The notes beneath the pieces are model-generated. The model was not told where the DNA came from. It saw nothing but the letters and a program-made list of their open reading frames with translations, and ran no database searches. Position numbers and translations under genes: made by a program. From Piscinibacter sp. (GTDB lineage: Bacteria; Pseudomonadota; Gammaproteobacteria; Burkholderiales; Burkholderiaceae_C): a stretch of 64,000 nt of DNA. Positions 8,786 to 16,601 of this stretch are shown piece by piece. The DNA lies in the NCBI GenBank assembly GCA_019635485.1, contig JAHBZL010000028.1, forward strand, positions 1-64,000, given 5' to 3'. Within the stretch, counting starts at the first letter, position 1. Every line of letters begins with the position of its first letter.

Positions 8786-9943
8786 ATGGGACTGCTCGAC
8801 GTGCTGGGGCTGCCGCCGCCGAGGGCGGCCGTGGCTGCGCCGGACGACCGGCTGAAGCGGCAGATCCGCGGGGCGGCCCCGCTCGCCGCGGGCTTGCGCG
8901 ATCCCGCGGCGCGGGCCGCCGCCGTGGCCGCCTTGAAGGCGCTCGACGAGGACCGGCGCCGCGCGCTGGCACTCAGCGATGCAGGCAGCCAGACCAAGGC
9001 GCTCGCCGTGGCGCAGCGGCGGCTGGCGATCCTGGTCGACGGCTGGCGCGCTCCGCCGGCGGCCGTGCCCGAGGTGCCACCCGCGACCCGCACCGTTCGC
9101 TATCGCATCGAGGAGCCGATGCGCGGCACGTCGCGCGAGGTGGAGCTGCCGTGGGCCCCGGGCATGAAGGACCGCTTCGAGCTCGAGGGCATGCCGCGCG
9201 GCCGCTTTGCCGTCCGCATCGGCGCGCCGGAGCAGGCGCCGCTGCCCGAGGCCGCCGACCCGCCGCCACCCCGGCCCGCGCCGCCGGTCCCGACGCCGAG
9301 GCCGGTGCCGCCGGTCCGCCCGGTCCCGCCGATCCCGAAACCGCAGCCGAGGCCCGTGCCGCCGATACCCGAGCCGCAACCGGCGCCGCCCGAACCGCCG
9401 AAGCCCGACGAGGAAGAGGAGCGCCGCAAGCGCCGCCACAAGGCGCTGCAGGACATCGAGGACCTGCGCAAGCGCGACGCCGACGAGGACTCGGTGTTCG
9501 TCCAGTACATGAAGAAGGACTTCGTCGACGTCACGCTCACCGAGGGCATGGAGAACGTCTCCACCTTCACCGGCTGGATGGGCACCGGCGCGAAGATGGT
9601 GCCGGGCGGGCAGGGGCTGGCCGCCGGGATGGAACTGACCGGGCTGGTGGCGGACGTGGCCAACGTCACCTACGTGGTGACCAAGTCGCTGCTGAACGAC
9701 TCGGCGGGCGGCAGCGGCGGCACGATCACGCGCAAGGCGATCGAGAAGGGCGGCCCGAAGCTGCTCGAGGCAGCGAAGAAGCAGATCGTCGCGAAGATCG
9801 TCAAGAAGCACCCGGGCATCCCGAAGCCGATGGTCGAGAAGGTGGTCGACGAGGCGATCGAGCGGGTTCTCGGCGCCGTCGGCGATGCTGCGGGCGACGG
9901 TGTCAAGGACGCGATCGACGGGCCGACCACGCTGCCGCGCTGA
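8786..9943 (+). CDS. Proline-rich hypothetical protein
   Basis: A 385-residue unknown. Residues 1-85 are helical and Ala/Arg-rich. A short beta region (about 95-145) follows, then a Pro-rich spacer with Pxx repeats (about 150-210). After it comes a very acidic/basic helix (DEEEERRKRRHK), and a C-terminal domain with a Gly-rich hydrophobic part (about 265-310) and a Lys-rich helix (AAKKQIVAKIVKKH). There is no signal peptide. The ATG at 8786 has GGGAG upstream; a GTG at 8759 is possible. It is divergent from the GspE-like gene with a 270-nt gap, so a functional link is possible but not shown. Confidence 0.75.
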   Translation: MGLLDVLGLPPPRAAVAAPDDRLKRQIRGAAPLAAGLRDPAARAAAVAALKALDEDRRRALALSDAGSQTKALAVAQRRLAILVDGWRAPPAAVPEVPPATRTVRYRIEEPMRGTSREVELPWAPGMKDRFELEGMPRGRFAVRIGAPEQAPLPEAADPPPPRPAPPVPTPRPVPPVRPVPPIPKPQPRPVPPIPEPQPAPPEPPKPDEEEERRKRRHKALQDIEDLRKRDADEDSVFVQYMKKDFVDVTLTEGMENVSTFTGWMGTGAKMVPGGQGLAAGMELTGLVADVANVTYVVTKSLLNDSAGGSGGTITRKAIEKGGPKLLEAAKKQIVAKIVKKHPGIPKPMVEKVVDEAIERVLGAVGDAAGDGVKDAIDGPTTLPR

Positions 9944-9973
9944 GGTGCGCCGGCTGCGCGGCCCGGCCCTGCG

Positions 9974-10591
9974 TCAGCCCGGCGCGAGCGCCGCCCGCAC
10001 GCGTTCGCGCAGGTCCGGCAGCAGCTCGCGCTCGAACCACGGGTGGTGTTTGAGCCAGGCCTGGTTGCGCGGGCTGGGGTGGGGCAGCGGAAGCAGGGCG
10101 GGGCCGGCGTCGCGCCAGGCGCGCACCGTCTCCGTCACGCCGGCCCGCGCACCGGCGCCCAGGTGCCAGGCCTGGGCGTAGGCGCCGATCACCAGCGTCA
10201 GCCGCAGCGCCGGCAGCGCGGCGAGCAAGGGCGCCCGCCACGCCGGGGCGCACTCCGGCCGCGGCGGCAGGTCGCCCGACGAACCGCGGCCCGGATAACA
10301 CAGGCCCATCGGCAGGATCGCCACCCGCGACGGGTCGTAGAAGGTGTCCCGATCGACGCCCAGCCACGCGCGCAGGCGATCGCCGCTCGCGTCGTCGAAC
10401 GGCACGCCGCTGGCGTGCACGCGCCGGCCCGGGGCCTGCCCGGCGATCAGGAGGCGCGCGCGCCGGTCCGCCTGCAGCACCGGCCGCGGGCCGAGCGGCA
10501 GCACGGCGGCGCAGCGGGTGCAGGCGCGCACCTCGGCCAGCAGGGCCGGCAGGCCGTCGGCAGCGGTGCGGTCCGGGCGCGCGTGGTCCAT
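9974..10591 (-). CDS. Uracil-DNA glycosylase superfamily protein
   Basis: A 205-residue UDG-like protein. Motif I is IAGQAPG (about residue 50) and motif II is HPSPRN (about 170), both typical of this superfamily; an early CTRC pair resembles the Fe-S region of family 4/5 enzymes but is incomplete. It may remove uracil or another damaged base from DNA; some relatives have no known activity. It stands alone, 12 nt downstream of the cytochrome P460 stop on the same strand. Confidence 0.83.
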   Translation of the reverse strand: MDHARPDRTAADGLPALLAEVRACTRCAAVLPLGPRPVLQADRRARLLIAGQAPGRRVHASGVPFDDASGDRLRAWLGVDRDTFYDPSRVAILPMGLCYPGRGSSGDLPPRPECAPAWRAPLLAALPALRLTLVIGAYAQAWHLGAGARAGVTETVRAWRDAGPALLPLPHPSPRNQAWLKHHPWFERELLPDLRERVRAALAPG

Positions 10592-10603
10592 CGTGCGGCC
10601 AGC

Positions 10604-11194
10604 CTAGCGGCTGCCGAGCAGCGGCGCATAGAACTTCGCGAACACCATCCGGTCCGCATTGGCGGCGTGGCAGCCGGCGCAGTTCTCGCTCGCCTGCGCC
10701 GCGGCCGTCGCCGCATAGGGCGGGGCGTGGTGGCCGAAGTTGAAGAAGCCCCAGCCGTTGCTGTCCTTGAAGCGCTGGCTGTCGCGCACCGAGATGTCGA
10801 TGCCGTTCAGCGCGCCGGGAAAGTAGCCGCGGCCGGACGCCTCGACCGACGAGCCGTCCGGATGGGTTCCGGGGCGCGACAGCTGCAGTTCCTTCAGCAG
10901 GATCGTGCCTTCCGGCCATTCGCCCGTCTTGCGGTACGCGGCCCAGTGGGTCGGGTGCACGTAGACGTTGTGGTACTCGGGGAAGCCGGCCTTGCCGCCG
11001 TTCAGGCCGTTGGGCGTGAGCGGCGAGCCCAGGAAGATCCACTCGTGGAAGTTCTTCGGCAGCACCAGTTCGCCCGCGGCCGTCCACTGCGGGCCGGCGG
11101 GGCCGGGCGACTGGGCGAGTGCCGCGGAGGGCAGGACGCAGGCCGCGGCCGCAGCCGCCAGCGCCCGGGCGAGGAGAGGGAAGCGAGGGTTCAT
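10604..11194 (-). CDS. Cytochrome P460-family protein
   Basis: A 196-residue exported monohaem protein. It has a Sec signal peptide (MNPRF...ALAQ, about 28 residues) and one CxxCH haem site (CAGCH, about residue 175). The body (FPEYHNVYVHPTHWAAYRKTG) matches the P460 domain. Family members oxidise hydroxylamine, detoxify nitric oxide or bind cytochrome c' ligands; the substrate here is unknown. The start has a GGAGG Shine-Dalgarno. It is divergent from an AraC regulator across 130 nt, which may control it. Confidence 0.83.
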   Translation of the reverse strand: MNPRFPLLARALAAAAAACVLPSAALAQSPGPAGPQWTAAGELVLPKNFHEWIFLGSPLTPNGLNGGKAGFPEYHNVYVHPTHWAAYRKTGEWPEGTILLKELQLSRPGTHPDGSSVEASGRGYFPGALNGIDISVRDSQRFKDSNGWGFFNFGHHAPPYAATAAAQASENCAGCHAANADRMVFAKFYAPLLGSR

Positions 11195-11324
11195 GTCGGG
11201 GTCCTCCGGAATCGGCCCGCCGCCGGGGCCGGGCCTGTCGTGCGGGATTGCACGGGTGGGAATGTGCCCCCGGGTGCGATACTTTTGAGCACAGTTTGGC
11301 TCGTTGTGCAAACCGATCATCTCG

Positions 11325-12161
11325 ATGGACCGCCTCTCTCCGCTCTTCAACCGCTTCACGCTCAGCGCCCGGGTGTTCCACGCCGGCCTGCACTGCGGGG
11401 TCGAGGAGTTCGCCAACGACCGGGGCGTGGGCCTGCTGCACGTGCTGCGGCGCGGGCACCTGCGTGTGTGCCGGCCGGGCCTGCCCTGTCTGGACCTGGA
11501 GGAGCCGGCACTGCTGTTCTGCCGCCATCCGGTGGCGCACCGGTTCGAGGTCGACCAGCGCGACGGGGCCGACCTCGTCTGCGGCGTGATCGACTTCGGC
11601 TCGGGGCCCGGCAACCCGGTCCTGCGCGGCCTGCCCGACCTGCTGGTCGTGCCGACCGCGGCGCTGCCGGCGGCCGAGGGGGCGCTCGCGCTGCTGTTCG
11701 GCGAGGCCTTTTCCCAGCGCGCGGGCCGCGAGGCGGCGCTGGACCGGCTGGTCGAGTACGTGGTCGTGCTGCTGCTGCGCCATGCGGTCGAGCACCGGCT
11801 GGTGGCCGGCGGCGTGCTGGCGGCCCTGTCCGACGAACGCCTGGCCGGCGCGGTGCTGGCGATGCACGCGCAGCCGGGCCATCCCTGGACGCTCGACGAA
11901 CTGGCGGCCCGGGCCGGCATGTCGCGGGCCCGCTTCGCGGTGAACTTCCGCACCGCGGTCGGCGTGCCGCCGCTGGACTACCTGACCGACTGGCGCATCA
12001 GCGTGGGCCAGTCGCTGCTGCGCCGCGGCCAGGCCCTGAAGGCGGTGGCCCCGGCGGTCGGCTACTCGAGCCCGATCGCGTTCACGCGGGTGTTCGCGCG
12101 CCGTGTCGGCGCGACCCCGATGGCCTGGCTGGCCGCGCAGGATGCGCCAGGCGGGGCGTGA
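11325..12161 (+). CDS. AraC-family regulator with cupin-type N-terminal domain
   Basis: A 278-residue regulator. The N-terminal half is a cupin-like AraC sensing domain (FHAGLHCGVEEFANDRG, then HRFEVDQRD). The C-terminal half has the two HTH motifs (WTLDELAARAGMSRARF and LKAVAPAVGYSSPIAFTRVF). ATG 11325 is preferred because relatives start MDRLS; a TTG at 11304 would add seven residues. It is divergent from the P460 gene and a likely regulator of it. Confidence 0.88.
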   Translation: MDRLSPLFNRFTLSARVFHAGLHCGVEEFANDRGVGLLHVLRRGHLRVCRPGLPCLDLEEPALLFCRHPVAHRFEVDQRDGADLVCGVIDFGSGPGNPVLRGLPDLLVVPTAALPAAEGALALLFGEAFSQRAGREAALDRLVEYVVVLLLRHAVEHRLVAGGVLAALSDERLAGAVLAMHAQPGHPWTLDELAARAGMSRARFAVNFRTAVGVPPLDYLTDWRISVGQSLLRRGQALKAVAPAVGYSSPIAFTRVFARRVGATPMAWLAAQDAPGGA

Positions 12162-12176
12162 CCGCCCCGCACGCGG

Positions 12177-12725
12177 TCACGACGCCGCGGCGGCGAACAG
12201 CACGTAGACCGCGCGGTAGGGCACGCGCGCGATCTGCGTGGCGCGTTCGGCGCTGCAGGGTTCGGCCGGGGCGATGCCGCCGATCGTCTGCAGGCGCTGG
12301 ATGCTGCGCACGCCGCTGAAGCTGCCCGCCGGGCCCTCGGCGCTCGTGTCGAGCAGCAGCCAGGGCACGGCGCGCGGGTCCGGGCCCGCGTCGCGCGCGC
12401 GGATTCGGCCGGTCACCTTGCTGCCGTCGTTCGCCTCCCAGGTCGGCCCGGCGTAATGCTTGCCCAGCGTGCGGCCGGCCGTGTCGGTCAGCTCGGCGTC
12501 GGGCGCGCGGAAGGCCCAGGCGTACTCGCCCGGGCGACCGGCGACGGCCGCGCATTCGTAGATCTGCACGCCGCGGGCCTGCAGCACCTGGGTGGCGTGC
12601 TGGCCAGCCGGCGGCTGAAGCGCCGCGGGGGCGACGGGCACCGGCGGGGCGGCGCAGGCGGCCAGCAGGGCGGCGCCGGCCAGCGCGGAGGCGGCAAGGA
12701 GGCGGGAACGGGAAGAGGGTTGCAT
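12177..12725 (-). CDS. DUF3455-type lipoprotein
   Basis: A 182-residue protein with a lipoprotein signal (lipobox LLAAC at residues 20-24). The body shows VQIYECAA, GKHYAGPTWEANDGS and SIQRLQTIGGIAPAEPC, which fit the DUF3455 family of exported proteins of unknown role. SD CTGGAG lies 7 nt before the ATG. It ends 15 nt from the convergent AraC gene and lies downstream of the pirin gene on the same strand. Confidence 0.78.
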   Translation of the reverse strand: MQPSSRSRLLAASALAGAALLAACAAPPVPVAPAALQPPAGQHATQVLQARGVQIYECAAVAGRPGEYAWAFRAPDAELTDTAGRTLGKHYAGPTWEANDGSKVTGRIRARDAGPDPRAVPWLLLDTSAEGPAGSFSGVRSIQRLQTIGGIAPAEPCSAERATQIARVPYRAVYVLFAAAAS

Positions 12726-12825
12726 CGGAATCTCCAGCAGAGGGTCGCGGACCGCGAAAACGGGCCGTCGTGCAGGGAGATCGAAATGCGACGGCAAAAC
12801 CCGACACCGCGACGTGCGCAGGGTC

Positions 12826-13611
12826 TCAATCGGCCGCCGGGGCGGCGAACTCGAAGATCAGGAACCGGGCGGCCGTTCCGTCGCCTTCGACACGCAGCGG
12901 CACGGGCGTCGCGCGCGCGATCGCCAGCGCGTCGCCCGCGCCCAGCCGGATCCTGTCCCCGGCCAAGCCGATCGAGGCGGTCCCGCGCCCGTCGATCGCG
13001 TGGAGATACACCATCGACCCCGCGCGCGGCGACCAGGTCGCCGCCTCGGCCATGCCCACGCGCACGGCGGCCAGGAACGTGCCCGGGTCGGAGACGAAAC
13101 TGCCGTCGCGGCCGTCGGGCGTGATGACGGGGCACCACCGGCCGGGTCGGCCGAAGAGGTCGAAGTCGCGCGCCTCGACGGTCGGCGTGCCGCCGGCCTG
13201 CCGCGGCGTCAGCCAGATCTGAAGGTGGTGGTCGAGCTCCGACGCCGAGGCATTCATCTGGCTGTGCCGGATGCCGGCGCCCGCACGCATGCGCTGCACC
13301 TGCCCCGGCCGCACGATGGTCCGGTGGCCGAGGCTGTCGTGGTGCGCCACCGCGCCGGCCAGCGGCAGCATGAAGATGTCGAGGTCGCGATGCGGGTGCA
13401 TGTCGAAGCCGGTCCCGGGCTGCACGGTGTCCTCGTTGAGCGCACGCAGCGGGCCGAACCGGTCGCGACCCGGCTGTTGCCAGCTGCCGAACGAGAAGCT
13501 GAAGCGCGCGTGCAGCCAGTGGTTCGAGAACGTGCCGCGCCGGTCGCCGGGGCGCAGCTCGACGCCGGGTTCGAGCTTCTGCATGGCGGCGTCCTTCAGG
13601 TCGGCAGCCAT
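12826..13611 (-). CDS. Pirin-family protein
   Basis: A 261-residue bicupin of the pirin family. The N-terminal cupin carries the metal ligands in HPHRDLDIF and later HSQMNAS, with the Glu/His ligand set typical of pirins. Members act as quercetin 2,3-dioxygenases or redox regulators; the substrate is not evident. The start has GGAAGGAG 6 nt upstream and overlaps the end of the upstream membrane-protein gene by 16 nt, so the two form an operon divergent from a LysR gene. Confidence 0.9.
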   Translation of the reverse strand: MAADLKDAAMQKLEPGVELRPGDRRGTFSNHWLHARFSFSFGSWQQPGRDRFGPLRALNEDTVQPGTGFDMHPHRDLDIFMLPLAGAVAHHDSLGHRTIVRPGQVQRMRAGAGIRHSQMNASASELDHHLQIWLTPRQAGGTPTVEARDFDLFGRPGRWCPVITPDGRDGSFVSDPGTFLAAVRVGMAEAATWSPRAGSMVYLHAIDGRGTASIGLAGDRIRLGAGDALAIARATPVPLRVEGDGTAARFLIFEFAAPAAD

Positions 13612-14039
13612 GTGCGCTCCTTCCCGGTCTGACCCGGCAGCCGTTCGCGCCGCGCGTGCGACGCCCAGGCCCAGCCGAACAGGGCGGCCATCAGCAGATC
13701 GCCGAGCCCGAACGCCAGCACCAGCGGCCGGCCGACCCCGGAGGCCACCAGCGCCGCGCAGGCGAGGAAGTACACGGCCTTGCCCGCGCCCCCGGCGGCC
13801 AGCACCACCGCGCGCGAGCGCGGCCAGAACGCCGCGAGGGCGTAGGCAGCGCCCCAGGCGAGCACGTTGATCCACGTGCATTGGTAGAAGTACGCCAGCA
13901 GCGGATCACCGGCCACCGCCGGCGCCACCGTGTACATCTGCGCGAAGTGGCGGGCGGGGTCGGCCAGCGAGGTCACGCCGCCGGTGATGTTCCAGGCCGC
14001 CGCCACCAGCAGCAGCCGCTTGGTCCAGGTGTCGTTCAT
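13596..14039 (-). CDS. Small integral membrane protein
   Basis: A 147-residue protein with four predicted membrane helices (start about residues 7, 58, 80 and 105) and no signal peptide. The layout and the pattern GLGDLLMAALFGWAW recall small DoxX-like membrane proteins, but I cannot assign a family. SD AAGGAG precedes the ATG. It is first in an operon with pirin and divergent from a LysR regulator. Confidence 0.8.
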   Translation of the reverse strand: MNDTWTKRLLLVAAAWNITGGVTSLADPARHFAQMYTVAPAVAGDPLLAYFYQCTWINVLAWGAAYALAAFWPRSRAVVLAAGGAGKAVYFLACAALVASGVGRPLVLAFGLGDLLMAALFGWAWASHARRERLPGQTGKERTWLPT

Positions 14040-14105
14040 CGGGCACTCCTTGTGGTCCGGCGGCTCTCCGTGGCCGGCCGGGTGGGGGTTGAAAGTGCAC
14101 CCACT

Positions 14106-14157
14106 TTATTGATTCAGATTGGCGATCGATAGACGCAATGTGGAACAATATTGATTC
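14106..14157. promoter_or_regulatory. Repeated TATTGATTC boxes in the LysR/pirin divergent region
   Basis: Two identical 9-mers TATTGATTC (14107-14115 and 14149-14157) lie exactly 42 bp apart, about four helical turns, in an AT-rich patch between the divergent membrane protein/pirin operon and the LysR gene. The spacing puts both on the same DNA face, as expected for a LysR-type tetramer. The second sits in an AACAATATTGATTC context with a partial dyad. Confidence 0.5.
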
Positions 14158-14176
14158 CTCTATGGAAGCAGTGGCG

Positions 14177-15136
14177 ATGCCGATGTCAACGAAGCGGCCG
14201 GGCCTGCCGGCAATGCAGGCCTTCCGCCGCGTGGTCGAGCTGCAGTCGTTCGGCGCCGCGGCCCGCAGCCTCGAGATCACCGGCGGGGCCGTCAGCAAGC
14301 TGGTGGCGCAACTCGAGCACGATCTCGGCGTGCGCCTGCTGCACCGCACGACGCGCAGCGTGAGCGTCAGCGCCGAGGGGCAGGCCTTCTATCGCGACGC
14401 CGTGCGCATCCTGGACGAGGTGGATGCGGCGGCCGAGGCGGTGCGCGGCGGTGCGGCCGTCGTCGGCGGGCGCCTGCGGGTCTCGCTGCCGACGTCCTTC
14501 GCGCTCGCGTGGCTCGCGGCCCGCTTGCCGGCCTTCATGCGCGCCCATCCGCACATCGAGCTGGACCTGGCGTTGAACGACCGCTACGTCGACATCGTGC
14601 ACGAGGGCTTCGACTGCGCGATCCGCATCGCCACGGCGCTGCCCGATTCCACCCTCGTGGCGCGCCGCCTGGGCGTGGTGCAGCGGGTGCTCGTCGCCGC
14701 GCCGTCGTACCTGGACGCGGCGCCGCCGCTCGCCGGGCCGCGTGATCTCGACATGCACGCCTGCCTCGTGTATTCGCAGGACGGCGGCCCGGTCGAGTGG
14801 CCGCTGAAGGGCGCGCCGCCGCTGCGCACGCGCGGCTGCTGCCGCGTCGACAACAGCATCATGCTGCGCGAGATGCTGCTCGCGGGCCTGGGCCTGACGC
14901 TGACGCCGGACTTCGTGGTCGGCGACTTGCTGGCCTCCGGCCGGCTGGTGGAGTTGCTGCCGGCGTGCCGGCCGCCGCCGCAGGTCGTGTTCGGGGTGGT
15001 CGCGAGCACGCGGCACGTGCCGCGGAAAGTGGCGGCGTTCCTGGATTTCATCGGCGGGCACCTGCAGCCGCCGCACGGTTCGACGAGCACCTCGGGCCGG
15101 GGCAAGAGGGCGCGTGACGCGAAGCCGGCCGGCTGA
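14177..15136 (+). CDS. LysR-family transcriptional regulator
   Basis: A 319-residue LysR protein. The winged HTH (MQAFRRVVELQSFGAAARSL, then LEHDLGVRLLHRTTRSV) is at residues 10-70, followed by the two-lobed effector domain (LRVSLPTSFALAWLA). ATG 14177 fits family N-termini and has a weak GGAAG; earlier ATGs at 14138 and 14162 fall inside the putative operator. It is divergent from the membrane protein/pirin operon, its likely target. Confidence 0.9.
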   Translation: MPMSTKRPGLPAMQAFRRVVELQSFGAAARSLEITGGAVSKLVAQLEHDLGVRLLHRTTRSVSVSAEGQAFYRDAVRILDEVDAAAEAVRGGAAVVGGRLRVSLPTSFALAWLAARLPAFMRAHPHIELDLALNDRYVDIVHEGFDCAIRIATALPDSTLVARRLGVVQRVLVAAPSYLDAAPPLAGPRDLDMHACLVYSQDGGPVEWPLKGAPPLRTRGCCRVDNSIMLREMLLAGLGLTLTPDFVVGDLLASGRLVELLPACRPPPQVVFGVVASTRHVPRKVAAFLDFIGGHLQPPHGSTSTSGRGKRARDAKPAG

Positions 15137-15200
15137 GCCACCACGAAATTCCGGGAAACGTGTACGCTACGGGCTCCGATCAACTGCGAAAGGAGGTGAT

Positions 15201-15245
15201 ATGTTCAAGACGTCTAGGTTTGGGGCGGAGCCCTACCTCTCGTAG
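15201..15245 (+). CDS. Candidate 14-codon small ORF with perfect Shine-Dalgarno
   Basis: ATG at 15201 encodes MFKTSRFGAEPYLS and stops with TAG. It is preceded by AAAGGAGGTGAT (15189-15200), a complete complement of the 16S rRNA 3' end and the strongest Shine-Dalgarno seen in the window. A 12-bp hairpin follows at 15265. No gene lies downstream on this strand (the VOC gene converges), so a leader-peptide role is unlikely unless the hairpin ends a short regulatory RNA. I do not recognise the peptide. Confidence 0.45.
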   Translation: MFKTSRFGAEPYLS

Positions 15246-15264
15246 TTGGTTCTGTAGCCAGACC

Positions 15265-15299
15265 CGCGGGCGCTGCACACTTCGGTGGCAGCGCCCGCG
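15265..15299 (+). terminator. Strong UUCG hairpin between LysR/small ORF and VOC gene
   Basis: Perfect 12-bp arms CGCGGGCGCTGC (15265-15276) and GCAGCGCCCGCG (15288-15299) enclose a bulged A, an inner CAC/GTG helix and a TTCG tetraloop. There is no clear T-run (TCATTT follows). It lies between converging genes and may end transcription from both sides, or stabilise a short RNA carrying the small ORF. Confidence 0.65.
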
Positions 15300-15332
15300 T
15301 CATTTGAGGCTGCGTGATCGCATGCGGCGGCC

Positions 15333-15812
15333 TCAGCCCCGCCGCGCCGCCTCGATCGCGGCGATGTCGATCTTGCCCATCTCCATCATCGCCGCGAAGG
15401 CGCGCCGGGCCGCCGCGCGGTCGGGATCGACCAGCGCGTCGGTGAGCGCGCGCGGCGTGATCTGCCACGACAGGCCCCACCGGTCCTTGCACCAGCCGCA
15501 GGCGCTGGCCTGCCCGCCGTTGTCGACGATCGCGTTCCACAGGCGGTCGGTCTCGGCCTGGTCGTCGGTGGCGACCTGGAACGAGAAGGCCTCGGTGTGC
15601 TTGAACATCGGCCCGCCGTTCAGGCCCAGGCAGGGAATGCCCAGCACCGTGAACTGCACGGTCAGCACGTCGCCCTCCTTGCCCATCGGGTAGTCGGTGA
15701 GGGCCCGGTGGATCTCGCCCACCGTGCTGTCGGGAAAGGTGGCGGCGTAGAAGCGCGCGGCGTCTAGGGCCGTGCCGTCGTACCACAGGCAGATCGTGTT
15801 CTTCGGGGTCAT
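15333..15812 (-). CDS. VOC-family (PhnB-like) protein
   Basis: A 159-residue protein of the PhnB/3-demethylubiquinone-methyltransferase-like branch of the VOC superfamily: it opens TPKNTICLWYDGTALDAARFY and contains GLNGGPMFKHTEAFSFQV and the CGWCKDRWGLSWQ segment. Function is unknown; it is often found beside SRPBCC and GFA genes, as here. ATG 15812 has AAGGAG upstream. The same frame stays open upstream through the GFA gene, so a longer fused product is also possible. Confidence 0.85.
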   Translation of the reverse strand: MTPKNTICLWYDGTALDAARFYAATFPDSTVGEIHRALTDYPMGKEGDVLTVQFTVLGIPCLGLNGGPMFKHTEAFSFQVATDDQAETDRLWNAIVDNGGQASACGWCKDRWGLSWQITPRALTDALVDPDRAAARRAFAAMMEMGKIDIAAIEAARRG

Positions 15813-16274
15813 GCAGTTCTCCTTCATGCGTCGGGCCGCACGGCCGGTTCCGGGCGGGCCGGTCCCTGCAGCTCCTCTCACGACGAACGACCGCGATCCG
15901 GATCGACAGAGGGTAGCCGACGACCCCGGGGGCCTAGGAGCCTGGGGCGCGAAGCGGGCCGGGTCGTCGAGGCTGGCGGCGGGAACGGCGATGAGGTCGG
16001 GCATCGCCGCGAAGGTCAGGGTGACCGACGTGCCGCAGACCGGGCAGAAGCCATGCGACTTGAGATGGCCGCTATCGCCCGCGACCTCCCAGTGCGAGGC
16101 GGTGCCGGTGATCCGCATCTCCGACCGGGCAGGGAAGGTCAGGTAGGAGCCGTGGCTGGTGCCGCCGCGCCGCTGGCAGTCGCGGCACTGGCAGTGGTTC
16201 TGGAACACGGACGCGTGGCGGGTTTCGTAGCGGATCGCGCCGCAGGCGCATCCGCCGGTGTAGGGCTGGGTCAT
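15333..16274 (-). CDS. GFA-domain gene running in frame into the VOC gene
   Basis: From ATG 16274 (CGGAG upstream) the frame encodes a GFA domain with its zinc ligands: GCACGAIRY, CQCRDCQRRGG, and FCPVCGTS. After FAPQ near residue 115 the usual GFA ending is replaced by about 40 unrelated residues rich in Gly/Arg/Pro, and no stop occurs before the VOC start, giving a possible 313-residue GFA-VOC fusion. A deletion or frameshift probably removed the GFA stop. Members are S-(hydroxymethyl)glutathione synthase-like, but most are of unknown activity. Confidence 0.7.
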   Translation of the reverse strand: MTQPYTGGCACGAIRYETRHASVFQNHCQCRDCQRRGGTSHGSYLTFPARSEMRITGTASHWEVAGDSGHLKSHGFCPVCGTSVTLTFAAMPDLIAVPAASLDDPARFAPQAPRPPGSSATLCRSGSRSFVVRGAAGTGPPGTGRAARRMKENCMTPKNTICLWYDGTALDAARFYAATFPDSTVGEIHRALTDYPMGKEGDVLTVQFTVLGIPCLGLNGGPMFKHTEAFSFQVATDDQAETDRLWNAIVDNGGQASACGWCKDRWGLSWQITPRALTDALVDPDRAAARRAFAAMMEMGKIDIAAIEAARRG

Positions 16275-16339
16275 CGAACACTCCGGTGGGTGCCGCCGCA
16301 GAAGGCGGCGACGTGATCCGGGAAAGGAGGACGACTTTC

Positions 16340-16477
16340 TCAGCCGCCCGTCGGCTTCACGAACACGTCGATGCCCTCGCCGGTTTCGAGCAGCGACTTG
16401 AGGCTGGACAGCACGATCGGCCAGCCCAGCCGGATGCCCTTGTCCATCCCGCTGCCGGCCTCGGTCTCGGGCTTGAC
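16340..16477 (-). pseudogene. 3' remnant of an SRPBCC (AHSA1-like) gene
   Basis: The last 45 codons (GSGMDKGIRLGWPIVLSSLK and LLETG) match the C-terminus of SRPBCC-domain proteins often paired with VOC and GFA genes. Upstream the similarity stops exactly at the first palindrome of the following regulatory region, and the remaining 5' frame is Arg-rich and unlike the family. About 100 codons are missing. It marks the join between an ordinary operon and the unusual cluster to the right. Confidence 0.6.
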
Positions 16478-16534
16478 GCGAAGCCTGCTTCGCGTGCCGG
16501 GACCGTGCCGCGGCGCGATCCGAAGCACGCTTCG
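16476..16534 (+). promoter_or_regulatory. Twin palindromes, candidate sigma-54 activator binding sites
   Basis: Two perfect inverted repeats share the core CGAAGC-NN-GCTTCG: ACGCGAAGC/CT/GCTTCGCGT (16476-16495) and CGAAGC/AC/GCTTCG (16521-16534). Their centres are 42 bp apart (four turns) and lie about 100 and 142 bp upstream of the start point expected from the -24/-12 promoter. That is the usual placement of enhancer sites for sigma-54 activators. The activator encoded at 27070-28479 is the obvious candidate. Confidence 0.6.
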
Positions 16535-16601
16535 CGCGGCGCATCGCGCATGGACACGTGCGCCCCTCTGTCGCGCTCGTTGCGCCGCCGCCGGACGCAC
16601 C

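Noticed and set aside
15189-15200. AAAGGAGGTGAT resembling the reverse complement of a 16S rRNA 3' end
   Set aside because: Only 12 nt match, and they are explained by a full Shine-Dalgarno; no other rRNA sequence is present.
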